Shown here in pieces: positions 28,349 to 37,598 of a stretch of DNA of 44,634 nucleotides. The stretch lies in contig CAIWCC010000156.1 of the NCBI GenBank assembly GCA_903911085.1, positions 1-44,634 on the forward strand. Direction: 5' to 3'. The number at the start of each line of letters is the position of its first letter. Within the stretch, counting starts at the first letter, position 1. Below the pieces are notes generated by a model that saw only the letters and a program-made list of their open reading frames with translations, searched no databases and had not been told where the DNA came from. A program made the translations under genes and the position numbers. This stretch comes from an uncultured Bacteroidales bacterium (GTDB lineage Bacteria; Bacteroidota; Bacteroidia; Bacteroidales; Paludibacteraceae).

Positions 28349-28906
28349 TTAGAATTTTGGATCTTCAGAAAAAAGACTATTATCGTCAAAATTCATTTCG
28401 CCAAAACCTTCTTCGTCTAATTCATCTAATTCAAACTCTTCATCACCATAAAAATTTTCATCAATTATAGTTTTTGGAGCAATAACAATACCTTCATCTT
28501 CCATAATTTGTTGAGGAGCATCACCTTCAGAAATTATACATACTGCTTTATCCAAGTTCTTAAGTGGAATAATTTCTGTTAATTCCATAAAGAATACCCT
28601 GTCAGACATCATATCGAATACGTAAAGTAATTTTTGGTTATCATCCACCAATAAATCTTCTAAAACGGTGTCATCCATGACTAAATTGTCATATTCTGAA
28701 CTCGATTCCATTTCAACCAAGGTTACTTCTTGTCCTTTTTCCCAATTATCAGAACAAATAAAAAAAGTAGTCATTTGATTCTTTTCATACTTTACCGAAT
28801 CGAGAATAGCGTTATGCAAATCAATGAATTTTGCTTCCGAATCAATTGTAATAACGCGAAGAAAGTCATCTGCCTCATCAGACAACATTGTAAATTTATA
28901 TACCAT
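28349..28906 (-). CDS. IS1096 passenger TnpR-like (pRiA4b ORF-3-like) family protein
   Basis: An acidic 185-aa protein resembling the plasmid pRiA4b ORF-3 / IS1096 passenger TnpR family. Matching segments are an N-terminal VYKFTMLSDEADDFLRVI, DLHNAILDSV, FFICSDNWEKG and DMMSDRVFFMELTEI. The last ~40 residues are very rich in Asp and Glu. Despite the family name there are no transposase motifs or inverted repeats here, and this looks like a chromosomal gene ahead of miaA. Molecular function is unknown. Confidence 0.7.
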   Translation of the reverse strand: MVYKFTMLSDEADDFLRVITIDSEAKFIDLHNAILDSVKYEKNQMTTFFICSDNWEKGQEVTLVEMESSSEYDNLVMDDTVLEDLLVDDNQKLLYVFDMMSDRVFFMELTEIIPLKNLDKAVCIISEGDAPQQIMEDEGIVIAPKTIIDENFYGDEEFELDELDEEGFGEMNFDDNSLFSEDPKF

Positions 28907-29176
28907 GAATTTTAGTTTTGATTTCGGTTGTAAAAATACTACATTTTTTTTATTTGAATCATATATGCTTGATTTTTTTTGATTTTTTTTGCAGTTTAAA
29001 CTAGATCGAATTTAATAAATAATTAATTTTCAATTAGATATTACATTACAAATTTCGTTTTTTAGTTTTCAAAATCCTTTTTTATTTAAATTGGAAACTT
29101 TAGTGTTATCATCTAACTTGTAATTTTGAGGGATTATGAAGAGTATTAAACACAAAAATAATTTCAAATTTTACAG

Positions 29177-29208
29177 TGCAAATATAGAAAACTATTCATA
29201 TATTTGCA
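29177..29208. promoter_or_regulatory. Palindromic pair of divergent -7 elements
   Basis: TGCAAATATA (29177-29186), 12 bases, TATATTTGCA (29199-29208) is a perfect 10-bp inverted repeat. The right half is a TATATTTG -7 element pointing to the antitoxin; the left half is the same element on the minus strand pointing to the TnpR-like gene. The symmetry could also be an operator. The -33 boxes are weak on both sides. Confidence 0.5.
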
Positions 29209-29275
29209 GTTCATAAAATTACTTTGTGAATTGCAGCGACAATTGAACCACCTATTATCAAATACGTTAGCTTTT
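29191..29275. repeat. Direct repeat flanking the toxin-antitoxin cassette, copy 1
   Basis: The right 48 bases (29228-29275) match 30016-30063 at 40 of 48 positions without gaps. Weaker similarity continues leftward in register to about 29191. This copy contains the right half of the promoter palindrome. Confidence 0.7.
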
Positions 29276-29342
29276 GATAATATAATCAGTATGCCTATTT
29301 AATTATATATGTGTTACTTATAACCAATAATTTATAAAAACT

Positions 29343-29582
29343 ATGATTCATTCAACAACACAAGAAACTAAACTCAAAATAATTGAACAATTAATTATTA
29401 TGAATGACGATGCAGTTTTTAAACAAATAGAAGATTTGATTAGCAAATCATTGCATCGTCCAAAACATTCAAAGTTTAGCCCAAAAGAACTTATTAATAG
29501 AGCTCAATTGGCTTCCACCGACATTGACGAAAATAGATTATTTTCACAAAACGAGGCAGAAAAAATAGCTCAAAATTGGTAA
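29343..29582 (+). CDS. Putative antitoxin of a type II toxin-antitoxin pair
   Basis: A 79-aa mostly helical protein. The first ~25 residues (TKLKIIEQLIIMNDDAVFKQ) resemble the start of small Bacteroidota addiction-module antitoxins that precede RelE/ParE toxins. The C-terminus (SQNEAEKIAQNW) would be the toxin-binding tail. Its stop codon is two bases before the toxin ATG, so the pair is translationally coupled. Family assignment rests mainly on context. Confidence 0.65.
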   Translation: MIHSTTQETKLKIIEQLIIMNDDAVFKQIEDLISKSLHRPKHSKFSPKELINRAQLASTDIDENRLFSQNEAEKIAQNW

Positions 29583-29584
29583 AT

Positions 29585-29938
29585 ATGAAAGTGTTTTGGA
29601 CAAAATTCGCACTTGATTCGTTAAAGGATATTTTTACATACTATAAAGATAATGCCAATATTAAAATTGCAAATAACATTAAAAATAGTATTCTGCAGTC
29701 AACCCGTCAATTAGAATTTCAACCTCAATCGGGAGCTGTTGAAACATTCCTTTTACACTTAAATGAAGAGTATCGTTTTATTATCAGAGGAAATTACAAA
29801 GTGATATATAAAATCCAACATAAAAAGCTTTTCATCACGGATGTTTTTGATACACGTCAGAATCCTGCTAAAATATATCGTAATACTCAAACTGATATGA
29901 ATTTAAATGAACCAGACATTTCGGAATTCAATAAATAA
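29585..29938 (+). CDS. RelE/ParE-family toxin
   Basis: Small basic protein of 117 aa (MKVFWTKFALDSLKDIFTYY) with the RelE/ParE fold pattern: an N-terminal strand, two helices (~8-45), then strands with GNYKVIYKI and ITDVFDTRQNPAK. The VIYKI...DTRQNP ending is typical of Bacteroidota RelE/ParE toxins. The ATG at 29585 is preferred to the in-frame TTG at 29576 because it follows the antitoxin stop directly and fits family length. Whether it cleaves mRNA (RelE) or poisons gyrase (ParE) cannot be told. Confidence 0.8.
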   Translation: MKVFWTKFALDSLKDIFTYYKDNANIKIANNIKNSILQSTRQLEFQPQSGAVETFLLHLNEEYRFIIRGNYKVIYKIQHKKLFITDVFDTRQNPAKIYRNTQTDMNLNEPDISEFNK

Positions 29939-29978
29939 GTACAATTAAACTGAAAAATTTACAATTAATGGCAAGAAT

Positions 29979-30063
29979 TAAATTCGTATATTAGCATTTC
30001 ATTAATTCACCTCGTAAATTGTAGCGACAATTGCATACCTTATTATCAAATGCGTTAGCTTTT
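29979..30063. repeat. Direct repeat flanking the toxin-antitoxin cassette, copy 2
   Basis: Counterpart of the repeat ending at 29275. The final 48 bases (30016-30063) are about 83% identical to copy 1, with further similarity to the left. In this copy the -7 element is decayed (TATATTAG) and the right arm of the ATTATCAAA hairpin is missing. Confidence 0.7.
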
Positions 30064-30140
30064 ACGTTGCTAAATTAAAATCAATAAAATTATAGTTGCT
30101 CAAAACAAAATTGGAACTTTAAACGAACACTTGAAAAAAT

Positions 30141-30175
30141 CGGCTGAAATTCATTTATTGAATTTCAGCCGTTTT
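30141..30175. terminator. Terminator-like hairpin downstream of the toxin
   Basis: Perfect 13-bp stem CGGCTGAAATTCA / TGAATTTCAGCCG around TTTAT, followed by TTTTGCT on the plus strand and preceded by six A. It is about 200 bases after the toxin stop. It resembles the dnaJ terminator (CGGCTAAATTTC core). Confidence 0.7.
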
Positions 30176-30231
30176 GCTATTCAGGTTGATACAATTCCAA
30201 TTCTGTCAACAACGAAAAATGAAATCACACA

Positions 30232-30295
30232 AGGGACAAGCGACTTCCCAGTCGCTTAAAATATATATTAAGCGGTTAGGAAACCGCTTCTCCCT
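30232..30295. repeat. Three-way-junction palindromic element
   Basis: Outer stem AGGGA (30232-30236) / TCCCT (30291-30295) encloses two hairpins, AAGCGAC/GTCGCTT (30238-30257) and AAGCGGTT/AACCGCTT (30270-30289), joined by the AT linker 30258-30269. The compact 64-base unit looks like a REP-type or small mobile element. Confidence 0.7.
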
Positions 30296-30486
30296 AGTAA
30301 ATTTTATACATACCTCATTTTCATTATACACAAATTTCTTAAATTTCAATTTGTATACTGATCGCATCATTAATAATCATTATAAAACATATTAACTCGT
30401 CTTACAATATAATTATTACCAATATATTCATTTTAGTTATACTTTGTAATTATAACTGATTATTTACAAACGATTAAATCTACTTC

Positions 30487-30517
30487 TTTGAGAATGATTA
30501 TGGAATGACTATTTTTG
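30487..30517 (+). promoter_or_regulatory. Promoter of dapF(-dapL)
   Basis: TTTG (30487-30490), exactly 19 bases, TATTTTTG (30510-30517), 45 bases before the dapF ATG. Full consensus match. Confidence 0.75.
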
Positions 30518-30562
30518 TATTATTATTTTGAAAATACTGAATAAAATAAAAGACATAGGAAG

Positions 30563-31396
30563 ATGAAATTTACTAAAATGCATGGAATCGGTAACGATTA
30601 TATTTACATTAATGGTTTTGAAGAACAAATTGACAATCCCGCTGAATTTGCTATTAAATATAGCGATAGACACAAGGGCATTGGATCAGATGGTTTAGTT
30701 CTTATTTTACCTTCAGAAGTTGGCGACTTTAGAATGAGAATGTTTAATGCTGATGGCTCAGAATCCGAAATGTGTGGTAATGCTTCACGTTGCATAGGTA
30801 AATTTGTGTACGACAAAGGATTAACTACCAAAAAGGAAGTCTCACTAGAAACATTGGCTGGAATTAAAATTCTAAAGTTAGAAGTAGGATCTGATAATAA
30901 AGTGGAAAGTGTAACAGTGGACATGGGGGAACCAATTTTAGAAAGTGCCCTCATCCCAACAACATTAAAATCAGAAAAAGTTATCAACGAATTCGTAGCT
31001 TTTAACACCGAAATGACATATAATATCACTTGTGTTTCGATGGGAAATCCTCATGCAGTGATATTTATTAATGATATTCACAAACTGGATTTACCTAAAC
31101 TTGGTCCAATTATTGAAAATGCAACAATTTTTCCTCGTCGTACCAATACCGAATTTATTGAAGTAATTTCAAAAAATCGTTTGAAAATGCGTGTTTGGGA
31201 ACGTGGCTCTGGTGAAACGATGGCTTGTGGTACTGGTGCTTGTGCATCGGTTGTGGCTAGTGTACTCAACGGTCATTCAACAAGAAAAACTACTGTTGAA
31301 CTTCTAGGTGGCGAACTCATTATTGAATGGAACGAATCAAACAATCATGTATTTTTAACAGGTGGCGCAATTACTGTTTTTGAAGGAGAAATCTGA
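30563..31396 (+). CDS. dapF: Diaminopimelate epimerase DapF
   Basis: DapF, 277 aa, PLP-independent racemase turning LL-DAP into meso-DAP for lysine and peptidoglycan. Both catalytic cysteines are present: Cys71 in EMCGNASRC and Cys222 in [10 protein letters not shown]. The N-terminal [10 protein letters not shown] and GSDGLVLI motifs are standard. Length is normal. Directly upstream of dapL, it completes the short LL-DAP aminotransferase route. Confidence 0.97.
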   Translation: MKFTKMHGIGNDYIYINGFEEQIDNPAEFAIKYSDRHKGIGSDGLVLILPSEVGDFRMRMFNADGSESEMCGNASRCIGKFVYDKGLTTKKEVSLETLAGIKILKLEVGSDNKVESVTVDMGEPILESALIPTTLKSEKVINEFVAFNTEMTYNITCVSMGNPHAVIFINDIHKLDLPKLGPIIENATIFPRRTNTEFIEVISKNRLKMRVWERGSGETMACGTGACASVVASVLNGHSTRKTTVELLGGELIIEWNESNNHVFLTGGAITVFEGEI

Positions 31397-31559
31397 TTCC
31401 AAACCTGAACAAGCCAGAAAACAAAATGTTTGAACGCAAATTACACAAATTTTCGCAAATAGGAGTTAATCGGCATAAACACAAATAATTTATAAATAAA
31501 TAATCAATACTAATTTCTCTTATTTCTAATTTCGGGAATAGGAGTCATACTAAAAAACA

Positions 31560-32783
31560 ATGGCACAAATTAATGAGAATTTTATAAAAATTCCTGCAAC
31601 TTATTTATTTTCGGAAATTGCGAAACGAGTTGCACAACACAAAGAAGCGAATCCAACTGCTCCAATTATTAGAATGGGAATTGGCGATGTGAGTCTTCCA
31701 TTGCCCGATGCAGCAGTGGATGCAATGATTAAAGCTGCCGACGAACAACGCAGTGCAAGCACTTTTAGAGGTTATGGCCCAGAGCAAGGTTATGCATTTT
31801 TGAGAGATGCAATTGTTGAAAATGATTTTGTTGCTAAAGGTATTTCTATTGAGGCTGATGAGATTTTTGTGAGTGATGGTGCAAAAAGCGACACTGGAAA
31901 TATAGGTGATATTTTCGACAAAAATAACCGTGTAGCTATTACCGATCCAAGCTATCCTGTTTATGTGGACACTAATGCAATGGGTGGTCGCGCTGGTGAA
32001 CCTACCGAAAGTGGCGCATGGACAAATTTGGTTTACTTATCATGTAATGCCGAAAATAATTTTGTGCCCGCACTTCCAACAGAGAAAGTAGACTTAGTTT
32101 ATCTTTGCTATCCAAATAATCCAACTGGAACAACTCTAACCAAGGAACAACTGACTGTGTGGGTTGAATATGCAAAAGCAAATAATGTAATTCTACTTTT
32201 CGATGCTGCTTACGAAGCGTTTATCACCGAAGAAAATGTTCCTCACAGTATTTATGAAATTGATGGTGCAAAAGATGTTGCAATAGAATTTCGTAGTTTT
32301 TCTAAAACTGCTGGTTTTACTGGAACTCGTTGTGGCTATACTGTTGTTCCTAAACAATTAATGGGTGTTTCGGAAAATGGTGAGAAAGTTTCGATTAATA
32401 AACTTTGGAATCGTCGTCAATGTACCAAGTTTAACGGTACATCTTACATTGTACAACGTGCTGCCGAAGCAACATATAGTACCGAAGGAAAAAAACAAGT
32501 GAAATCACTTATCGATTTTTATACCGAGAATGCTAGAATTATTCGCAATGGTTTAACAAAAGCTGGATATACAATTTTTGGTGGTGTAAATGCACCTTAC
32601 GTTTGGGCTAAAGCACCTGTAGGTATGGGAAGTTGGGAGTATTTCGATTACTTATTAAAGGAAAAAAATATCGTAACAACTCCTGGCGCTGGCTTTGGTG
32701 CAAGTGGCGAAGGTTATGTGCGTTTCTCTGCTTTCGGCAGTCGTGAAGCTACAGTAGAAGCTATGGAAAGATTGAGCAAATAA
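31560..32783 (+). CDS. dapL: LL-diaminopimelate aminotransferase DapL
   Basis: PLP-dependent fold-type I aminotransferase of 407 aa that makes LL-DAP from tetrahydrodipicolinate and glutamate in one step, bypassing the acylated intermediates. Diagnostic features are [20 protein letters not shown], the [10 protein letters not shown] substrate loop and the PLP lysine K249 in [15 protein letters not shown]. It is 163 bases after dapF, probably on the same transcript. Confidence 0.96.
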   Translation: MAQINENFIKIPATYLFSEIAKRVAQHKEANPTAPIIRMGIGDVSLPLPDAAVDAMIKAADEQRSASTFRGYGPEQGYAFLRDAIVENDFVAKGISIEADEIFVSDGAKSDTGNIGDIFDKNNRVAITDPSYPVYVDTNAMGGRAGEPTESGAWTNLVYLSCNAENNFVPALPTEKVDLVYLCYPNNPTGTTLTKEQLTVWVEYAKANNVILLFDAAYEAFITEENVPHSIYEIDGAKDVAIEFRSFSKTAGFTGTRCGYTVVPKQLMGVSENGEKVSINKLWNRRQCTKFNGTSYIVQRAAEATYSTEGKKQVKSLIDFYTENARIIRNGLTKAGYTIFGGVNAPYVWAKAPVGMGSWEYFDYLLKEKNIVTTPGAGFGASGEGYVRFSAFGSREATVEAMERLSK

Positions 32784-32803
32784 GATTTTTAATATATTCA
32801 GAC

Positions 32804-32836
32804 AAAAAAAAGACCGAGCTATCGGTCTTTTTTTTT
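32804..32836. terminator. Bidirectional terminator between dapL and glgP
   Basis: AGACCG / CGGTCT stem extended by seven A on the left and eight T on the right, with loop AGCTAT. It serves convergent dapL (plus) and the phosphorylase gene (minus). Confidence 0.9.
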
Positions 32837-32877
32837 ATCTGTATTTATCAATAAATTAATAAATAAAATATCACTGG

Positions 32878-35442
32878 TTAAATCCATCTTACAAAGCAGA
32901 AATCTTGACGATGTGGTAAATCTTCATTTTTTGGGTACATACGGAAACCATACTTAAATGTTCCAGCCATATTTAATTGTTTGTCTATGTTGAAATAAAG
33001 TATTGAACCTTCAGTTTTCACTAATTTTAGTTCCTCAACATTATACAAGGTATCAACATTATTTTTGCCTAACTTAGTAGCAACTAGCTCTATACCAATA
33101 CCATTGTCATCTATTGATTTCGAATCTATAACAATATTTATACTATACAATTCACCCACTTGAGGATTGTGAATCATTTTTTCAGGTACATCTACCGAAA
33201 TAATTTCTATTTGATCCCAACCTTTAGCAATTTTTTCTTTCCAAGTTGCAATTTCTTTAGCTTTGCTAAAGTCATTTGCTTTCAGAGCAGCAGAACGAGA
33301 GGCTAATTTAGTGTAAAATTTAGCAATATAATCGTCAATCATTCTTTTTGTTGTAAAACGCGGAGTGATTTCGGCCAAAGAATTTTTAATAACTTGAATC
33401 CATTCTGGTGAATAACCTTTTGTGTTTTTCGCAAAATAAAGTGGTACAATTTCATTTTCGAGCATACTGTAAATTGTAGCAGCATCTAATTGATCTTGAT
33501 GAAAATCGTTTTCATAAGTTCTTTTTTCGGTCAAAGCCCAACCTGCACCTTTAACATATCCTTCGAGCCACCAACCATCAAGAACAGAAAAGTTGAGAAC
33601 ACCATTCATTTGCGCTTTTTCGCCCGACGTTCCAGAAGCTTCCAATGGACGAGTAGGCGTATTTAACCAAATATCTACACCTGAAATCAAACGTTTTGCT
33701 AAACGCATATCATAGTTTTCGAGGAAAATAACTTTTCCCAAAAACTGCGGCATACGCGAAATTTCGAAAATACGTTTTATCAATCCTTGACCTCCACCAT
33801 CAGCTGGATGTGCTTTTCCTGTAAATAAGAATTGAACTGGATGAATTGGATCATTCACAATTCGTTCCAATCTTTCCAAATCAGTAAAAAGTAAATGTGC
33901 ACGTTTGTAGGTGGCAAATCTACGACCAAAACCAATAATTAATGCATTTGGATTAATAGCTTCCAAAACTGATACAATACGTGACGGATCACCTTGGTTT
34001 TTCAACCAATTTTCACGAAATTGAACCTTAATATAATCTACCAATTTGTTTTTCAAATGCATACGAGTATCCCAAATTTCTTGATCTGGAATTTTATATA
34101 CACCTTCCCAAATTTTCATATTTGATTGATCGGCATAAAATGCTTTGGTAAAGTATTTTTCATATATTGCTTTCCAATCAGAAGAAGTCCAAGTTGGCAA
34201 GTGAACACCGTTTGTTACATAATTAACATGCAACTCTTCGGCAAAATAACCTTTCCAAATTGGTTGAAACATTTCTTGTGACACTTTTCCATGTAACCAG
34301 CTCACACCGTTTACTTCTTGACAAGTATTACAAGCAAATGTACTCATACTAAATTTTTCGTTATGATTGCCTGGATGTTCACGTCCCATATCAATAAATT
34401 CATCCCACGAAATTTGTAATTTTGAAGGAAATTCACTCATATATTTATTGAATAAACCTTCATCAAAACTATCATGTCCAGCAGGAACTGGAGTGTGAAC
34501 TGTATATAATGAACTTGAACGTACTACTTCCAATGCTTCATTGAATGATAATTTTTTATCAGCAATCAAATCAACCAATCGTTGAGCATTAATTAATGCT
34601 GCATGTCCTTCGTTGCAATGATAAACTTGTTTTTCGATACCCAACTTTTTTAATGCCAAAATACCACCAACACCTAACAAAAATTCTTGTTTCATACGAT
34701 TTTCCCAATCACCACCGTAGAGTTGATGTGTGATAGAACGGTCGTATTCACTATTCATTTCGTTATCGGTATCCAATAAATATAGTGCAATACGTCCTAC
34801 CGATACTTTCCAAAGATATGCATAGACAGTACGTCCTGGATATGGAACTTCAACCACAATAGGTTGATCGTTACTATCTTTTACCTGTGTTATTGGTAGA
34901 TTATTGAAATTTTGTGCTTCGTAAATTGGAACTTGTTGTCCGTCAACCGACAGTGATTGAGTAAAATAACCGTAACGATAAAGAAATCCTACAGCTGTTA
35001 AATCAATATTGCAATCACTGGCTTCTTTTAAATAATCGCCAGCCAAAACTCCTAAACCACCCGAATATATTTTCAAAACCTCAGTCAAACCATATTCCAT
35101 GCTGAAGTAAGCTATACTTGGTTTAGAGTTGTTTTTTGGGGTATTTACATACGCTTTAAAATCAGCATATATTGCATCTACTTTTTTTATAAACTCAACG
35201 TCGTTACCCATCGACATAAGTTTTTCGTAAGGCAGAATATTTAATAACTGAACAGGATTTGAAGCTGCTTCAATCCAAGCCGCTTTGTCAATCTGACGAA
35301 ATAAATTTTTTGCATTACTATCCCAAACCCACCATAGGTTTTGAGCTATCTCTTCTAATTTAGTCAAACTGTCAGGTAAAAATGTTTTTACACTTATTTC
35401 CCTTAAATTAATCTCATTTACACTGTTAACTTTAATTTTCAT
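32878..35442 (-). CDS. glgP: Alpha-glucan (glycogen) phosphorylase, GT35
   Basis: An 854-aa glycogen/maltodextrin phosphorylase of the alpha-glucan phosphorylase subgroup. It releases glucose-1-phosphate from glycogen with PLP. The first ~90 residues are the DUF3417-type N-terminal extension ([15 protein letters not shown]). FSMEYGL (~113), [12 protein letters not shown], the phosphate-site [10 protein letters not shown] (506-515) and the PLP loop EASGTSGEK with Lys609 follow. Residues ~750-854 form an extra C-terminal domain. It is downstream of the glycogen synthase on the same strand, so synthesis and breakdown are co-localised. Confidence 0.92.
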   Translation of the reverse strand: MKIKVNSVNEINLREISVKTFLPDSLTKLEEIAQNLWWVWDSNAKNLFRQIDKAAWIEAASNPVQLLNILPYEKLMSMGNDVEFIKKVDAIYADFKAYVNTPKNNSKPSIAYFSMEYGLTEVLKIYSGGLGVLAGDYLKEASDCNIDLTAVGFLYRYGYFTQSLSVDGQQVPIYEAQNFNNLPITQVKDSNDQPIVVEVPYPGRTVYAYLWKVSVGRIALYLLDTDNEMNSEYDRSITHQLYGGDWENRMKQEFLLGVGGILALKKLGIEKQVYHCNEGHAALINAQRLVDLIADKKLSFNEALEVVRSSSLYTVHTPVPAGHDSFDEGLFNKYMSEFPSKLQISWDEFIDMGREHPGNHNEKFSMSTFACNTCQEVNGVSWLHGKVSQEMFQPIWKGYFAEELHVNYVTNGVHLPTWTSSDWKAIYEKYFTKAFYADQSNMKIWEGVYKIPDQEIWDTRMHLKNKLVDYIKVQFRENWLKNQGDPSRIVSVLEAINPNALIIGFGRRFATYKRAHLLFTDLERLERIVNDPIHPVQFLFTGKAHPADGGGQGLIKRIFEISRMPQFLGKVIFLENYDMRLAKRLISGVDIWLNTPTRPLEASGTSGEKAQMNGVLNFSVLDGWWLEGYVKGAGWALTEKRTYENDFHQDQLDAATIYSMLENEIVPLYFAKNTKGYSPEWIQVIKNSLAEITPRFTTKRMIDDYIAKFYTKLASRSAALKANDFSKAKEIATWKEKIAKGWDQIEIISVDVPEKMIHNPQVGELYSINIVIDSKSIDDNGIGIELVATKLGKNNVDTLYNVEELKLVKTEGSILYFNIDKQLNMAGTFKYGFRMYPKNEDLPHRQDFCFVRWI

Positions 35443-35610
35443 ACGATTTTATCTTTAAAAAAATACTAATACTTCAAATAATAATTTTCTTTCTATCCTT
35501 TTTTAATTGTGTTGCAAAACTAATATTAAAATTACAAATTACCGATATATTTAATCTTTAATACAAACTTAATAATTTCAAACGATTGCATTGAAAGATT
35601 TCTCATAAAT

Positions 35611-35665
35611 TTCAAACTCTTCAAACTCTTCAAACTTTTCAAACCCTTCAAACTCTCAAACTCTT
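35611..35665. repeat. 9-base tandem repeat at the glycogen synthase 3' end
   Basis: Five units of TTCAAACTC (units 3 and 4 each with one or two changes) plus a shortened TCAAACTC and a T run. The stop codon of the glycogen synthase lies inside the fifth unit, so the repeat reaches into the last codons of the gene. Confidence 0.8.
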
Positions 35666-37294
35666 TTTACTTAATGCAATATGATAGGCTGTATCGTAAT
35701 ATTGTATAAAATGCTTCCAAAGTGCTTTTTCAGCAATTACAGAAGCTTTTTTACGTACAGCTTTTATTTCTTTTTCGTCTAAACTTGCAAATTGACTTAT
35801 CATTTCGGCAATTTGAGTTGCCACAGTAAACCCATTATAATCCGAACGATGAATCACCCCCACTCCTTGTTTCAAGTCATGCAAATTGTGCGACACCCAT
35901 TGTCCAAAACCCGACAAATTGGTAGTAATTGTAGGCACCGAAAAAGCAATACTTTCGAGAGGGGTATAACCCCATGGTTCATAATAAGATGGAAAAACTG
36001 TCAAATCCATTCCAATCAATAAATCGTAATACGATTTATTAAATATTCCGTCAGAACCATTCAAATACGAAGGCACAAAAATAATTTTTACAGCATGCGA
36101 TTGTTGATTACTAAAATGAAACCAATGAATGGCTGACATTACATTATCATTGTAATAATCATATAAATCGTGAGTTGTGAACCTATTGATTGAATCGAAT
36201 TTCGCTGCTGGATTATTCAAACTTTCCAAAAGTTCAATGCGTGGACCTTTGATATATGCTGGTACCATTATAAAAACAACCACTTCCTTAGCCAAATTGT
36301 TGTACTCACTCAATAATTTTAGTGATTCTAGAAAAGTATCAATGCCTTTATTTTTATATTCATATCGTCCAGCGGTACTGACAAAAAGAGCATCGTCGCT
36401 TAAGTTGAAACCAAGTAAAGTTTCAGCAACACTTCTCAATTTTTCGCGGGCAGCAACACGAGCTGCTGTAAATTTCTTTCCTTTTGGTACAAAATCATCT
36501 TCAAAACCATTTGGAGTAATCACATCTGGCTTTTTATCAAGCAATTGCTCACATTCCACACCTGTAATTTCACTTACAGTAGTAAAACAATCCACCGCAT
36601 GTGCAGCAACTTTCTCTGTCGAATGTTTTGATGTCATATTCAATTCATAAGCCATAATGTCGCCATTATATTCGGTCAGATAATCGTACAAAGGTTTATG
36701 ATTACCTGCAATTGAACGTCCAATAGAAGTGGCATGAGTAGTAAAAAGCGTGGCCACAGTTGGTAAATGCTCTTTAATATAAAAAGCACCAAAAGTTGTC
36801 ATCCACTCGTTAAAGTGCGCTACTACTTGGTGCTTTGCATTTAATTTGAAAAATCTATAATAACTTTCAATAATTATTCCTGTCGAATATCCAAACATGG
36901 ATGATTCGTCGTAATCGCCATAAGCTGCTATCGAATTTACTCCCACTTGCTCCCAAATATGACCATAAATTATGTCCTTTTGAGTCATCAAAGGAGTAAA
37001 ATCTACCAATACTGCAATTGGTTTCCCTGGTATTGTCCATCGTCCAACCCTTATATTTAAACCATATTCAGCTTTAGTAAACAATATCCAATCGTTAAAC
37101 TTCTGTGGAATTACCTCAAAATAAGGGCTTTCGTTTTCAATCCAAACATCGGGTCCAATAAATATCAATTTATCAGAATGCGTTTCTTGCAGAGTAGCTG
37201 CCCTTGTTGACAAAACCGTATAAATACCACCCACCATATTACATACTTCCCAACTTGTCTCAAATATATATTCGGGTTTCAACATTTCTACCAT
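35648..37294 (-). CDS. Glycogen synthase, GT3 family
   Basis: A 548-aa glycosyltransferase of the GT3 (eukaryote/Bacteroidetes-type) glycogen synthase family, which adds glucose from a nucleotide-sugar to glycogen. It is distinct from bacterial GT5 GlgA. The N-terminus ETSWEVCNMVGGIYTVLSTRA is the GT3 signature. HFNEWMTTFG, TTHATSIGRSI and the retaining GT-B E-x7-E motif EPWGYTPLE (E439, E447) are present. It is shorter than yeast Gsy2 (~700 aa) and lacks its regulatory extensions. A second in-frame ATG lies at codon 4. The phosphorylase gene follows 205 bases downstream. Confidence 0.92.
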   Translation of the reverse strand: MVEMLKPEYIFETSWEVCNMVGGIYTVLSTRAATLQETHSDKLIFIGPDVWIENESPYFEVIPQKFNDWILFTKAEYGLNIRVGRWTIPGKPIAVLVDFTPLMTQKDIIYGHIWEQVGVNSIAAYGDYDESSMFGYSTGIIIESYYRFFKLNAKHQVVAHFNEWMTTFGAFYIKEHLPTVATLFTTHATSIGRSIAGNHKPLYDYLTEYNGDIMAYELNMTSKHSTEKVAAHAVDCFTTVSEITGVECEQLLDKKPDVITPNGFEDDFVPKGKKFTAARVAAREKLRSVAETLLGFNLSDDALFVSTAGRYEYKNKGIDTFLESLKLLSEYNNLAKEVVVFIMVPAYIKGPRIELLESLNNPAAKFDSINRFTTHDLYDYYNDNVMSAIHWFHFSNQQSHAVKIIFVPSYLNGSDGIFNKSYYDLLIGMDLTVFPSYYEPWGYTPLESIAFSVPTITTNLSGFGQWVSHNLHDLKQGVGVIHRSDYNGFTVATQIAEMISQFASLDEKEIKAVRKKASVIAEKALWKHFIQYYDTAYHIALSKKSLRV

Positions 37295-37317
37295 CTATTA
37301 TAAATTTAAAATAATTG

Positions 37318-37325
37318 CAAAGATA
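37318..37325 (-). promoter_or_regulatory. -7 element of the glycogen synthase promoter
   Basis: TATCTTTG on the minus strand, 23 bases before the ATG. A TTTG lies 24 bases further upstream (37350-37353), slightly longer than the usual spacing. Confidence 0.5.
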
Positions 37326-37547
37326 ATATTTTTTTAGCTTACTATCTTGCAAACAGATGATTTGTTATAAACTTTCAAAAAAAATCGAAAGATGAAATTC
37401 CATTATTTATCAACAATTGGGTATTATTTGGTCTGTCAACAAAAGTGAATTCAATTGAAATTCAGCAAGATAACAACTTTTTCTTTTCAAGCAAAAAAAA
37501 TGATTTAAAAAGATATGAAAAATGAACGTTTTCGAACAATTATACAT

Positions 37548-37555
37548 TATCTTTG
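37548..37555 (+). promoter_or_regulatory. -7 element for the first T9SS-sorted gene
   Basis: TATCTTTG, 43 bases before the chosen ATG at 37599. The same TACATTATCTTTGTC context recurs before the next gene (38613-38627), so the two genes probably share regulation. Confidence 0.55.
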
Positions 37556-37598
37556 TCATTATTTTATAAACAAAACATTTACATTCAAAAAAAACTTT

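Larger units (their letters stand above)
28907..29342. other. Divergent intergenic region upstream of the toxin-antitoxin genes
   Basis: 436 bases between the TnpR-like gene (minus) and the antitoxin (plus). It contains the divergent promoter palindrome 29177-29208, copy 1 of the flanking direct repeat, and a 9-bp hairpin ATTATCAAA / TTTGATAAT (29254-29281). The left 250 bases are AT-rich with nothing recognised. Confidence 0.6.
29939..30562. other. Repeat-rich intergenic region before dapF
   Basis: 624 bases with no gene. From left to right it holds direct-repeat copy 2, a strong hairpin terminator, a three-way-junction palindrome and the dapF promoter. All are listed separately. Confidence 0.65.
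37295..37598. other. Divergent promoter region between glycogen synthase and T9SS gene
   Basis: 304 bases with a TATCTTTG element on each strand: minus at 37318-37325 for the glycogen synthase and plus at 37548-37555 for the exported protein. No gene or hairpin of note between them. Confidence 0.6.

Noticed and set aside
28349-28906. Insertion sequence or transposon gene
   Set aside because: Only the family name refers to IS1096; no transposase, terminal inverted repeats or target duplications are seen.
29576-29584. TTG start three codons upstream for the toxin
   Set aside because: It overlaps the antitoxin stop and is a weaker start than the ATG at 29585, which gives normal toxin length.
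31397-31559. Separate element or gene between dapF and dapL
   Set aside because: Only AT-rich sequence with short cgcaaat-like words; no frame, promoter or hairpin strong enough to list.
36177-36650. 157-codon open frame antisense to the glycogen synthase
   Set aside because: Ser/Leu-rich shadow of a conserved enzyme; no promoter or recognisable domain.
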